Shown here in pieces: positions 31,676-41,135 of a DNA stretch of 64,000 bases; the first letter of the stretch is position 1; each line of letters starts with the position of its first letter. The notes under the pieces are model-generated. The model saw nothing but the letters and a program-made list of their open reading frames with translations, was not told the origin of the DNA and made no database searches. Source of the DNA: Pleurostoma richardsiae (taxonomy: Eukaryota; Ascomycota; Sordariomycetes; Calosphaeriales; Pleurostomataceae). The DNA lies in NCBI GenBank assembly GCA_030052745.1, contig JANBVO010000045.1, forward strand, positions 224,138-288,137, in the 5' to 3' direction. The position numbers were made by a program, and so were the translations under genes.

Positions 31676-33639
31676 TCAGGCCGACGCCTTCTTCCTGTCC
31701 TCCTTGATCAAATCTGCTGCCTTCTCCGCCACCGCGTACACCGTGGTCTGGATGTTGCCCAGCGGCTCTAGCGGGAACACGCTGGCGTCGACGATCCTGA
31801 GGTTCTTGACGCCGTACACCTTCAGCCTGCCGTCCACCACGCCCCCGAGCTCCTTCGGCAGCATGGCGCAGCTGCTCGACACGTGGAACACAGAGATCTG
31901 GCGCTGGCGCACGATCTCTCTCGCCTTATCTAGGTCCGTCGCGGAGATCTCCGGCATCCGCTTGCCGCCCTTCTTCAGGAGGCTCGCGAACGGCTCCGTG
32001 TTGATGAGCGTCTCGACGAAGAGCGTGCCGTGAGTCAGGATCTCCAAGTCCACGGGCTCGCTGTTGTAGTTGGGCTCCCACACGGGGAGCGTGTCGACCG
32101 ATGAGGATACGATGTGGCACGAGCCGCGGCTGAAGGGGTGGTTGAGCATCATCATGACGGTGATGTAGTTCTCCGGCGCGGTGGGAAGCAGGTGGTCCGA
32201 CATGGCCTTCGGGTGCTCCGGGATGGGGACCTGCGTCGGGAAGAGGAGGAACTGCACGCCCGGCTCATTGGTGGTGGACAGGAGCGAGCGCATCACCTTG
32301 CGCTCGAGCTCGCGGCCCGCCGTGGCCGCGCTGGCGGCGTCGCTACCGGCGGGCAGAGGCTTCAGATGGGCGTCGAAGAGGGCTTGGCGTTCCTCGGTCG
32401 GCATCGGACCCGCTGAGTCTAGCAGGGGAGCAAAGGCACAGCTGATGACGCTCTGCCCGAGAGGGCCTTCCCGCGTCGCTTGGTACTGGCCGATGACGGC
32501 ATTCAGGATGTTGGGATCGCGCAGAATGTCCCCAGATGTCACGCCGGGCGCGACTTCAAAGCTCTGACAGACGATGGGATGATCCTGCATGTGCTCTCCC
32601 ACATTTGGGTTGTCAATGACGACGGGGATGCCGTGCTTCTCGAGCAGCTCTTTGCCTCCAATGCCGGAGAGCTCGAGCAGCTGAGGGCTCTGCAATGCTC
32701 CTGCAGCAAGTACAACCTCATTGCGGGCGGAGATGGTCTTCTCCTCACCGTCCTCTGAACGGATCTTCACACCCTGGGCCACAACGTCGCCGTCGTCCTG
32801 CTTCACCAGGACGATCTTTGTGACGATGGTGTCGGTCCAGACGGTCAGGTTCTCCCGCTTCCTCACCTCCGGGGTGAGATAAGCGCTGGCGGCATAGCTC
32901 CTCGCCTTCGTCACCGGGTCAATGGTCGCTCCGTTCTGAAACGCCCCGATGGCGGCACCGCTCCTGGGGTCGGTAGTCATCTGCAACCCCAGCTTGGCGA
33001 AGGTGTCCATCCAAGCGGAGTTGGTGGCACCGTAGCCCTCGCTGAAAGAGATCTGCAGGGGCCCGGTCTCGGACTTGGTGAACGCGGCCTCGTAGTGCCC
33101 ATCCATGCGGGAGATCTCCCGCGCAGACTTGGGCGGCTCATGCGTGGTTGCAAACTTCCTCAGGTACGGCTGCAGTGCTTCGAAGGACCAGCCTTCGTTA
33201 CCGAGAGCGCCCCAGGCGTCGATGATACCCCGGCTGGGATATACCGCCATGAGGAAGTTGAGCGCGGAGCTGCCGCCCAGCATGCGGCCCCGTGACTGGT
33301 TGATGGTGCGGTTGTTGAGTGTCGGCTGTCCGGCTGTGTCAGCCAGCCCCGGAGCACCCTGGACGGCACGGCATGTGGGAGACTAACCTGGGGAGGCGAG
33401 GTGAAATTCCAGTCATATTCCTTTTTGCCATACACGCCAGCTACCAGGCCGGGAGTGACAATGAGCGGATCCTCGCTGCGGTCTCCGCCTGCCTCGATGA
33501 CCAGGACCTTGACGTCCGAATCCTCGCTCAGGCGGGAGGCCACGACAAGACCGGCGGTCCCACCGCCGACCACGATGTAGTCGAACTGTACCTCAGGGGC
33601 ACTCGACCCGTTGGTTGGGGGGGCAGTTGCGTCGGCCAT
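31676..33639 (-). CDS. GMC-family FAD oxidoreductase
   Basis: Two exons, complement(31676..33325, 33388..33639 by phase), encode 633 residues. The N-terminus carries the FAD fold FDYIVVGGGTAGLVVASRL (about 19-37) and VLVIEAGG. After the 62-bp intron (GTTAGT/GGACAG) come PTLNNRTINQSRGRMLGGSS and NFLMAVYPSRG, the GMC signature. GMC signature 2 (AAGALQSPQLLELSGIG) and the C-terminal FAD block PLGNIQTTVYAVAEKAADLI are intact. The catalytic region reads VFHVSSSCAMLPKELGGVVD, with the active-site His in a fungal-style HxSSC context. It resembles the choline-dehydrogenase/aryl-alcohol-oxidase group; substrate unknown. No signal peptide is seen, so it is probably intracellular. I chose the Met at 33639 (MADATAPPTNGSS); an upstream in-frame Met at 33729 looks like leader. 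Using acceptor CACAG instead of GGACAG would break the frame. Confidence 0.9.
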
Positions 33640-35839
33640 GATTTTCAGGGTTTGGCTAAGGTCAAGGATTCTGTTACTGATGTTGAAGTGATAGAATGGA
33701 TGGGCAAGAGGGGACAGACAAAACTGCACCGGGCAGGACGAGTGCCACAGGAAGTATCCCGGACTGTTGCGACGTGGCGGTCACCGCGCCTTGCCGCAAG
33801 GAAAAGGGATCGGCAGGGGACTGATAAGTACCGACCCATCACCTCGAACGAGCGAACCGGGCATCGATTCCCCATAAGATTCGTACTCGTAATGAACGGT
33901 GCAGTTTGCGTGCAAAGGAACCCTGGTTCTGGTCTGGTCTCGCCCAGCATTGCCCAGCACCGACAGGAAGGGGCCTAGTCGACCCAACAAGGGGTAACTT
34001 GCGAATCCTCGCCAACCTCGGTATAGTAATCCTTACCTAACGTCCTGTTGGACTCGACATAGTTCTTCAGCCCCCAGGCAGGTGCGGCAATGAGTGGAAC
34101 CTTACAAGATGCAGCGAATCCTGCGATAGAGGGTGTGCTGCCGGGCTTCATGAACTGGGTTCGGGTGCGCGAGAAGGTGGATTCAGGGGGGGCCACCTAA
34201 ATGTACCCTGCGGTCTGGACCTCCGTACTCTTCCGAGTCCCCATCCTCGCCCAACTGCGGAAAGCGTGGATGCTCTGACCGCATTCTGACCTGTTCTGAG
34301 AGAAAACAGGCCACGCGTGCCTGACAACTTTGAGGCTCTCTCACCCGTTCCGTATAGCGTACATCCCGGATAAGATAGGCGCAGCATCAAAGAGGCATCG
34401 GGTCGCCAACTTCATCCTCCCCTTCCCTCCTTCGTTCTTCCATGGCCGTTTCTCTATCATGGCGGCGCCCCCCACCCGGATCAGGTCATTGTTCCTGCCG
34501 CCCACTCTGCAAAGCCGTTGTGTTTCGCTAGTGTTATCATGCTAGCAGTTAGACGGGGCAACCGACCCAAACAGGCATCGCGTGCCCCAAGTCCCTGGTT
34601 TGCTGTCAATCCGTCCGCACGGAACACCGCGCTTGTCTGTGTGTAGGTGAAGAGACCGGTCCTTGAACTATCGCACCGCTATTTCAACGGCCGGGGCGAC
34701 CCGCGCCTCCCGCCGTCCTCCCCGCCCGATTCTCCACGGGCAATTCTCCACGGTTTCAGAACGACAGAAGATCTGCAAAGCCTAGAAGCGAGCCGGCTTG
34801 GGTGGAGAGGTTCATCTCTTATCGCCCTTCATCACTTGTCGTGATTCCCGTCGGAAGGTCGTGGCCAGCTTGATATAATTTGGTCTACGCACCTAGGCAT
34901 GTGCCTAGGCTTGCGGCGTCGGATCCGCCCCTCCGTTCCCTGAAATAACCAAGATCCTCACATGCAGGATCTGGTAAAGTTCTGACACACCCTGGTCGAC
35001 TCAACGCCCGGGGGAGGATTCCGCTGGTGGGGTTCGCTTGCAGGCCTCGTATGCCCCGGTAAAGACTCTTCACCGCTGCAGGGGTATTCCCATTGAAGAG
35101 GGGGGAAGTCCATCCTTCAGGGGTATTTCCCTGCATGTGCAATCAGTTACCTACCAGAAAGCCGAATTTCCGCTGTGCTCTCTCTTCAAAGCCCTGGCAA
35201 CCCCCGACAGCACGCAAAAAGCCCTAGCACCCAAGATCGCTTGGCTTGTATCCTCGAAGTACATATATGATGATTATCGTACCACAAGGGCCATTGTCTG
35301 TAATCATTTGGTAGTAATTGGCAGGCATCTGGTCCCGTCTGTAAACTGTACCCGACGACAGATCTTTCCCAATTCAGGTGCCGTAGGCCATCCTGCCCGT
35401 CATCCATTGGCTTTCATCTGGACTCTCCAATAAACCTTGTAAAGTCCCCCCTTTTCTAGAGCAGCACAATATCCATCTACACTGGGATCCTGGAGACCAG
35501 GTGCCCTTTGGGACATCTGAAACTCCACTGCTCGCCGGAGCATTATGACTGATCGTTCTGTCAAGCAGGCCCTGGGCCCCGGCTGCCCATCTGCCGGGGT
35601 GGCGACTCGGAGGCGATGAGTGCCGGCCAGTCCCGGAGACACAGCAAGATATATGAAGCTCGGGATTCCTAGATGCTATTTCGGCCTCTTCTTTTGGCCT
35701 CCTGTTTGGGGAGTTTTGTTATCGCCTTTCCATCTAACCGCCGGCCCGCCAATTCGTCTTTGTTGGACGAAGCTCTAACACCAACGGCCGAGTGATCACC
35801 CAGTTCATGCACACGCCGTCGAGTCGGATCTAGCCCATC
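33640..35839. other. 2.2 kb divergent intergenic region
   Basis: This region separates the starts of the GMC oxidoreductase (minus) and the rhodopsin-domain gene (plus). Small open frames occur on both strands but none shows a motif or a good splice model. It probably carries both promoters; nothing else can be supported. Confidence 0.5.
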
Positions 35840-37183
35840 ATGGTCGCCTACGTTGTCTTCCCGACTCTGGGGGTCGTCAAGGCTCACCTCATTGTCAACT
35901 GCGTTTTGTGTTTCATCGCTTACACCGTCGTCGGTTTGCGAATTGCTTCTCGCATCATCTCCGGCGCTAAGATCGGATGGGACGATATTTTCGTACTCCT
36001 GGCGGTGGTGAGTTTGATCCTATACTATCCAGCGGTCCTATCTTGTCTTCCAGCCGCTGACGCTTCTGCTGCAGCCTCAAGCCCTGGGCATGCTCATCAT
36101 CCAGGGCATGTGTAAGTTAATCCAGCGCACCTGGTCTCTCCATAGCGATTGACCGTGTTATAGACAGCCAGCTCGGTGTAGGCTATCACGTAACAGAAGC
36201 CGGAGTCAATTTGCCCATGATCCTTCGAGTAAGTTGTTTTCTTCTCTAGCGAGAGGATCTATCTAACACTCTGCCCCCAAGCTACTCGTTTGCTACGAGC
36301 TCATCTTCGCAACGTCGACTTTCACCGTCAAGCTGTCCGTGCTGTTCTTCTACCTCCGCGTCTTCGTCAACCGGGGTCTCCGTCTTGCGACCCAACTTAC
36401 CCTTGGCTTCGTCTGTGCCTGGACACTCGGAAACATAATGCAGGTCTTTTTGATCTGCCGACCTTTTCGAGCGGCCTACGATACCACCGTCAAGGGCAAG
36501 TGCGGGAATCAGGTCGCCAGCTTCATTGCTATTGGCGTATTCAACATCGTCACTGATATCATTATTCTCACTCTCCCTGTACCGACAATTTGGACTTTGA
36601 AGACGGGCAAAAAGGTCAAGGCTGCCCTGACGGGTGTCATGATGATCGGTCTCCTGTACGACACCTCAAACCCCAGCGTGTCATGGCTGAAAATGCGCAG
36701 CAGAGAATTGACAGTCAGAACAGTGTCAGCGTCGTCGCCGTCGCCCGCATTGTTGCCCTTACCTCACTCGATCTCACCTTCGACCTGACCGGCACGATGA
36801 TCTACGCGGACTGGCTCTCCGCCGTCGAGCCGAACCTAGCCATCCTCTGCATCAGCCTCCCCATGCTGCGGCCCCTCAGGACGCATATCAGGAGCCGCAA
36901 GACGCCCTCCCATGCGCTGTCGAATACCGACGAGAACAGCCGGTTCAACGACTCCAAGCGGATGCGGATACGGGACGCCAACGACGACAGCTTCGCAATG
37001 GAGACGATCTACGCGCCCAACGCCGAGGTGCACTACGAGGCTACGGCGGGCAGGTCGCGGTCACGTTCGCGAGACGAGAGCGGGAGCTTGGACGGTTCCG
37101 AGACGGAGCTGTCGCCCAAGGGGCTGCAGAGCAACAAGGCGATCACCGTCGAGACGAGATGGGTGGTCACCGAGAGCAAATAA
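35840..37183 (+). CDS. Pth11-like fungal rhodopsin-domain seven-helix membrane protein
   Basis: Five exons, 35840..36007, 36054..36111, 36164..36228, 36282..36655 and 36724..37183, encode 374 residues. All introns are short (46-68 bp). Seven hydrophobic helices can be traced: VNCVLCFIAYTVVGL; DDIFVLLAVPLTLLL; LLVCYELIFATSTFTVKLSV; LGFVCAWTLGNIMQVFLIC; FIAIGVFNIVTDIIILTLPV; GVMMIGLLVSVVAVARIVAL; and LAILCISLPMLRPL. The IGWDDIFVLLA, KLSVLFFYLRVF and VFNIVTDI pieces are classic for the fungal rhodopsin domain shared with the Magnaporthe receptor Pth11. It lacks the extracellular CFEM domain of Pth11. The cytoplasmic tail is Ser/Arg-rich (AGRSRSRSRDESGS) and likely phosphorylated. The last acceptor has an alternative six bases downstream that keeps frame. 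Ligand unknown. Confidence 0.88.
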
Positions 37184-37672
37184 GCCCCGAGGTGGTCCAG
37201 GCTCACAAGGGCCGAACATGCATGTGCTTCTGGTGTAACTTTAGTGCGGATTTCTGCTTTTCACAAGGTCAGCAATGACGGGCCCCGAAACCTGTTAGAT
37301 ACGGTTTGGTTATGTGCAAATATGTATGGAGTATCAATGGGTGGCAAGCTCTAGTCAATAAGGCCCTTGCTGTTTTGCAAGGCGCCGGCGTCAGCCTATA
37401 CCAATGTCATTCTGCAGCGCGATACCAAGCTGTCGGGAATCCTTCTGTCGTATTCAGATCATGGTCGGCGGCGTCAAATCACCTGTTTTTCTCTACGTAA
37501 CCGGGGCAAGCCGGCGACGCCCTAAAGAGTAGCGTAGTCATAATGGCACCACTCGCAGTCAGCCGCAGATGGAGACTGCACATCGACTGTCATCGCCGTT
37601 CAACTATGGAATAACTATTAGTAGTCGCTGTGACTCTAGTCCGAACCTGGCTGGCCGCGGGTGAAAGCCGGC
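37184..37672. other. convergent intergenic region
   Basis: These 489 bp hold the 3' sides of the rhodopsin-domain gene (plus) and the aminotransferase gene (minus). No other feature is evident. Confidence 0.5.
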
Positions 37673-39025
37673 TTACGCTTTCCGGCCACCCACCACAGCA
37701 TCGACCGCGGCGAGGAAGATTGCCGCAAGCCGCCGTGTCTCTTCCTCCGTCATGATGAATGGCGGGCAGATCAATATCGCATCGACCGCTGGTGAGCAGA
37801 GGTAGACGGCCGCGCCGAGCTCGAACGCCTTGGTCGAGATCTCCTTGGCCAACGGCCCTCCTAACGACTTACCCATGTCTCCAAAGTCCACAGTCCGGAA
37901 CAGGCCGGCCCCCCGCAAGGAGCCTCCATTTTCTGCAAAAGCAGGCGGGAGCCCTTGCTGCAGAGCGTCCAGCAGAATATCCCCAGTCTTCTTGCAGTTG
38001 AGGAGGAGCCCGTCTCTGAAGAGTATCTTCTGCACGGCCAGCGCGCCCGCGCACGCCATGGAGTGGCCTTGAAATGTGTGCCCGCTCAAGAAGGCTTGGG
38101 AGCCCTTGGAATGCTCCTGGAAGACGTCGTAGACGGTTTGGCCGAGCAACACTGCAGACAAGGGCTGATACCCAGCCCCGAGCCCCTTCCCGATCGTTTG
38201 AAGGTCCGGCGCGACCCCCCCTAAACCATCCCAGGCGTGATAGCTTCCAGTTCTCCCCATCCCACACATGACCTCGTCGAAGATCGTCAGAATCCCGTAC
38301 TTCTTGCAGAGCTGGCTCAGCCGGGGAAGATACGTCTTCGTCGGGGGCGCCGAGCCCAGAGTCGCTCCCACGAATGGCTCAACGATGACGGCGGCAATTG
38401 TGTTCGCGCCAATGCGGTTGAACTCTGCTTCATACTCCGCAAGGAGCTGGTCTTCGTAGGCGTCCTCGCTCTGATTCTTTCCGTCCCCCGGATAGAAGCA
38501 TCGCCGGACATGGTGGAAGACCGGGGCCAGTATCGGCGCGAACGGGGCCCGCCGGGCGGTGTTATTACCGGCCGCGAGAGCTCCTAATGTGTTTCCATGA
38601 TAGGAGTATTGCCTTCCAACAAAGTTGACGCGCTGCGGCTCCCCGTTATATATGTGATACTGGCGAGCGAGCTTCAGAGCGGACTCGACCGCCTCGGAGC
38701 CGGAAGTGAGGAAGAGGACCTTGGCGAAGGCACCGTTGCTCTTTTCGAGGATAAGCCGGGCAAGCTCCTCGGCGGGATCCGACGTGAAGAAGGAGGAGTG
38801 TGCAAACGCGAGGCCCCGCGCCTGCTCGCATATCGCGTCGATGACCTCATCGTTGCCGTGCCCGAGGCTGGACACGGCAGCGCCGCTGCTTCCATCGAAG
38901 ATCTCTTTGCCGTCCGCAGTGCGAAGATAGACTCCCTTGCCTCTCACGGCTGTAGGGTACGACTTCTCGAGGGATCGGTGGAATAGCGATGAGGACGATG
39001 CGGTTGAAGACATGGCTCCGCCCAA
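37673..39025 (-). CDS. class-III (PLP) aminotransferase
   Basis: This intronless gene encodes 450 residues. It is a fold-type I, PLP-dependent omega-aminotransferase like GABA, beta-alanine/pyruvate or DAPA aminotransferases. Landmarks: GKGVYLRTADGKEIFDGSSG near the N-terminus, FLTSGSEAVESALKLARQYH (phosphate cup), SYHGNT, the PLP Asp in LTIFDEVMCGMGRTG (Asp about 250), the Schiff-base lysine in LQTIGKGLGAGYQPLSAVL (Lys about 280), and SGHTFQGHSMACAGAL. No targeting sequence is obvious. A second Met four residues in (39013) is a possible start. The gene is full length for the family and intact. The substrate cannot be told from sequence; nearby GMC oxidoreductase and receptor genes are not enough to define a pathway. 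Confidence 0.92.
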   Translation of the reverse strand: MGGAMSSTASSSSLFHRSLEKSYPTAVRGKGVYLRTADGKEIFDGSSGAAVSSLGHGNDEVIDAICEQARGLAFAHSSFFTSDPAEELARLILEKSNGAFAKVLFLTSGSEAVESALKLARQYHIYNGEPQRVNFVGRQYSYHGNTLGALAAGNNTARRAPFAPILAPVFHHVRRCFYPGDGKNQSEDAYEDQLLAEYEAEFNRIGANTIAAVIVEPFVGATLGSAPPTKTYLPRLSQLCKKYGILTIFDEVMCGMGRTGSYHAWDGLGGVAPDLQTIGKGLGAGYQPLSAVLLGQTVYDVFQEHSKGSQAFLSGHTFQGHSMACAGALAVQKILFRDGLLLNCKKTGDILLDALQQGLPPAFAENGGSLRGAGLFRTVDFGDMGKSLGGPLAKEISTKAFELGAAVYLCSPAVDAILICPPFIMTEEETRRLAAIFLAAVDAVVGGRKA

Positions 39026-39556
39026 TCACCGCCAAAGGATGTGCTCTTGCTGCTTATTTTTCAGCTCTGGTTTCTGTCTGCAGATATTCCGTTTACGTAC
39101 CTCTAGAAATCCTTGTTGGAGTACGTCTGACATCAACGTCTTTGAGATGCGCAGCCAAACAGGCGGTTTTGCGAGCCGCGGTGACTCTCCCGCCGGTCTC
39201 CCACCGGTATCGGTCCTGCTTATCCACCAAGTCATAATCGAGAGCTGTGATTCGTTGGAGTTGCTGTTCGGCGCTGACGCCGAAATGCACGACCATTGCA
39301 GGTCCAGAATTGTCTTCATCTCGCCCTTCATCCTGTCTGCTTCTTCTCTGTGAGCCAACATGACTTTGAAAACTTGAAAACTTGGCTTGGGACAAGTGCC
39401 AGGGAATTTAGCTTGGCATCCAGCTACGATATCGTCGCCAAACTGCAATGCGTCCTCTGGATCACCACAACATGTCAAGTCCTGAAGTCTTGCAAATTCC
39501 GCTGCTGTCAGCCTAAAGGCCAATTCTTTGCTAGGTTCTGTTAGATTTTGCGGCAT
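39026..39556 (-). pseudogene. possible frame-broken gene
   Basis: A 176-codon frame starts MPQNLTEPSKELAFRLTAAE and looks coding (helical, charged) for about 85 residues, to MKGEMKTILDL. Beyond that the coding-like sequence switches to another frame of the same strand (39093-39395), reading VSAEQQLQRITALDYDLVDK and ending ISRGT. No GT-AG intron fits the switch well, so one indel in a former gene is the simplest reading. No family is recognised. It abuts the aminotransferase start, so it may instead be promoter DNA with a chance frame. Confidence 0.3.
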
Positions 39557-39722
39557 GGAATCAGTCTGAATTATATCTCCTATACTTTTGACATAAAAGT
39601 GATATAGCTGCTTCGTCCTGACAGCTCTAGGCGTTCATTGACCTTCCCAGTGTCCCAGCCAACCTATTATAATACCCCCTTCTCAGAAAACTCATCTCTA
39701 GACACAAACGGTGCAATCAACA

Positions 39723-39903
39723 ATGACATGGTAAATTGATGTTCTTACTCTTTGATTCGGACTTATGCCACGACTCTTGGCAGGAATGTTGTACTGACGG
39801 TGCTGATGAGGATGTCACCTATTCTCCCGCGGTTGCTGCTTATAGGAACAAGCCGTGTTGGATCGAGACGTTGTATGAACAGCTGCGGGAAGTGGTCAAA
39901 TGA
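39723..39903 (+). CDS. possible micro-gene with start codon next to an intron
   Basis: The sequence ATGACATG is followed by a candidate intron 39731-39783 (GTAAAT...TTGGCAG, 53 bp). Splicing the second ATG (39728-39730) to 39784-39903 gives a 40-residue acidic protein ending ETLYEQLREVVK. Its composition is protein-like, with ECCTDGADEDV near the start, then a Cys-Trp pair and an amphipathic helix. A TATA-like element lies about 60 bp upstream (near 39665). No homology is recognised, the branch site is weak, and it could be the last exon of a larger or dead gene. Confidence 0.22.
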
Positions 39904-40113
39904 GGAGCAAGCAAGGGAGAATAGAGTTGGTCGGCAGCAATCGCTTGCTGATTCAGATCATGATATTTGCGCCTAGAATATGGCTCATAGAGAAGCCGCA
40001 GTGACAACACGCAAACAGTGTAGGTCATGGGCTCAAATGACTGGAATAATCTCTATAATCGAGGGAGATGAGTTCCCGTCACTAATTAAACAACGAATTG
40101 TTGATGAGCCGCC

Positions 40114-41135
40114 TCAAAATGCTCCTAGAAACGCAGCAACAGCAACACTCAAGAGTGCCCACCCACAGAAGCCTGTCATCCTTCCTGAAGCCGCACCGGG
40201 AACCCTGCTCCCGGTCGCTAACTCATCAGCTTGCAGACAGATAAGAGAAGTCTCCGTAGTCTGTCCGGAAGGGCAATCTACTGCTGTCCCGTTGCATTCC
40301 CAACTAATGATGATCGGCCATATGGTCTTGACGGCATTGTCATAAGGGCTGTTATCCCCTAGCTCGTGCACGTCGGTAGCGACGCCGCCGATACTAGACC
40401 CGTTGAAGTCAGGCGATAATCCTGGATTGCCCGTTAGCCTTTCGTTGCCAGCCAGGCGACCAAGCATCCCAAGGGCGCCGTCGATTGTTGGAAGAGGAAA
40501 TTACCTGCTCCGAAGGCGTTTTGCTCGCGGAGCCCGTCCGGGCAGCTGCTGGGGATATCAGGAATACGACATAAACCTGTTCAAGTTAGAATTTTATCAA
40601 TACGCCCGCTATTTTCCAGTGGATGGAGTTTCGCACCGCCCGCGAACTCGTTGCCGAGGTTTTTGATATCGCTAATGCATTCATCTGACAGGGAGCCTTT
40701 GCAAGAGCTGTCGAAGCTACTGTCATTTGTAAACTTGCCCTGGATCGAAGACAGGCGAAGGGAAAGGCAAACGACCCAGGATGGATCTGGTTCGACGACC
40801 TCGGATGAGCCATTTTGTACTAGGAGCGACGAAGGTGCCGAGATGGTGAAGTCGGTGCCGGTGGTGTATGAGTTGTTCGGGAGCTGAATGTCCGCTTTCA
40901 CGGCCATTGATATTGTCCAGCCGTCAATGGAGCTCCCCGGCCACGACTGCGTCACGTTGGGCGCCGTGAACGTGAACGACCCTGTCGCATTGGGATTTTT
41001 GAATGCTTCGACCCAGTTGTCTCCGTCCGTTCCTAAGGCATTCGAGTTGCCAACGAAGAAGCCTGAATATGCCTGTATGGAGCAGCGGAAGTGATAACTG
41101 CTGGCCAGCAGGAGCAGGAGCCGACTCGGAGCCAT
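40114..41135 (-). CDS. secreted, probably GPI-anchored Cys-rich glycoprotein (hypothetical)
   Basis: Three exons, complement(40114..40421, 40505..40576, 40637..41135), encode 292 residues. The protein starts with a signal peptide (MAPSRLLLLLASSYHF...) and ends with a hydrophobic tail (FCGWALLSVAVAAFLGAF) preceded by small residues, the pattern of a GPI signal. Many N-glycosylation sequons occur (NATG, NVTQ, NNSY, NGSS, NDSS, NGTA). About ten cysteines are spread over the mature region, consistent with disulfides. Introns of 60 and 83 bp have donors GTGCGA and GTAATT and branch sites CTAAC and GCTAAC, and all phases agree. The first donor was chosen because the alternative would need a 27-bp intron. 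No domain is recognised; cell-wall or surface function is inferred from topology. Confidence 0.7.

Noticed and set aside
40577-40603. 27-bp intron in the GPI-type gene
   Set aside because: It is too short for a fungal spliceosomal intron; donor GTGCGA further upstream gives a 60-bp intron with the same phase and a cleaner protein.
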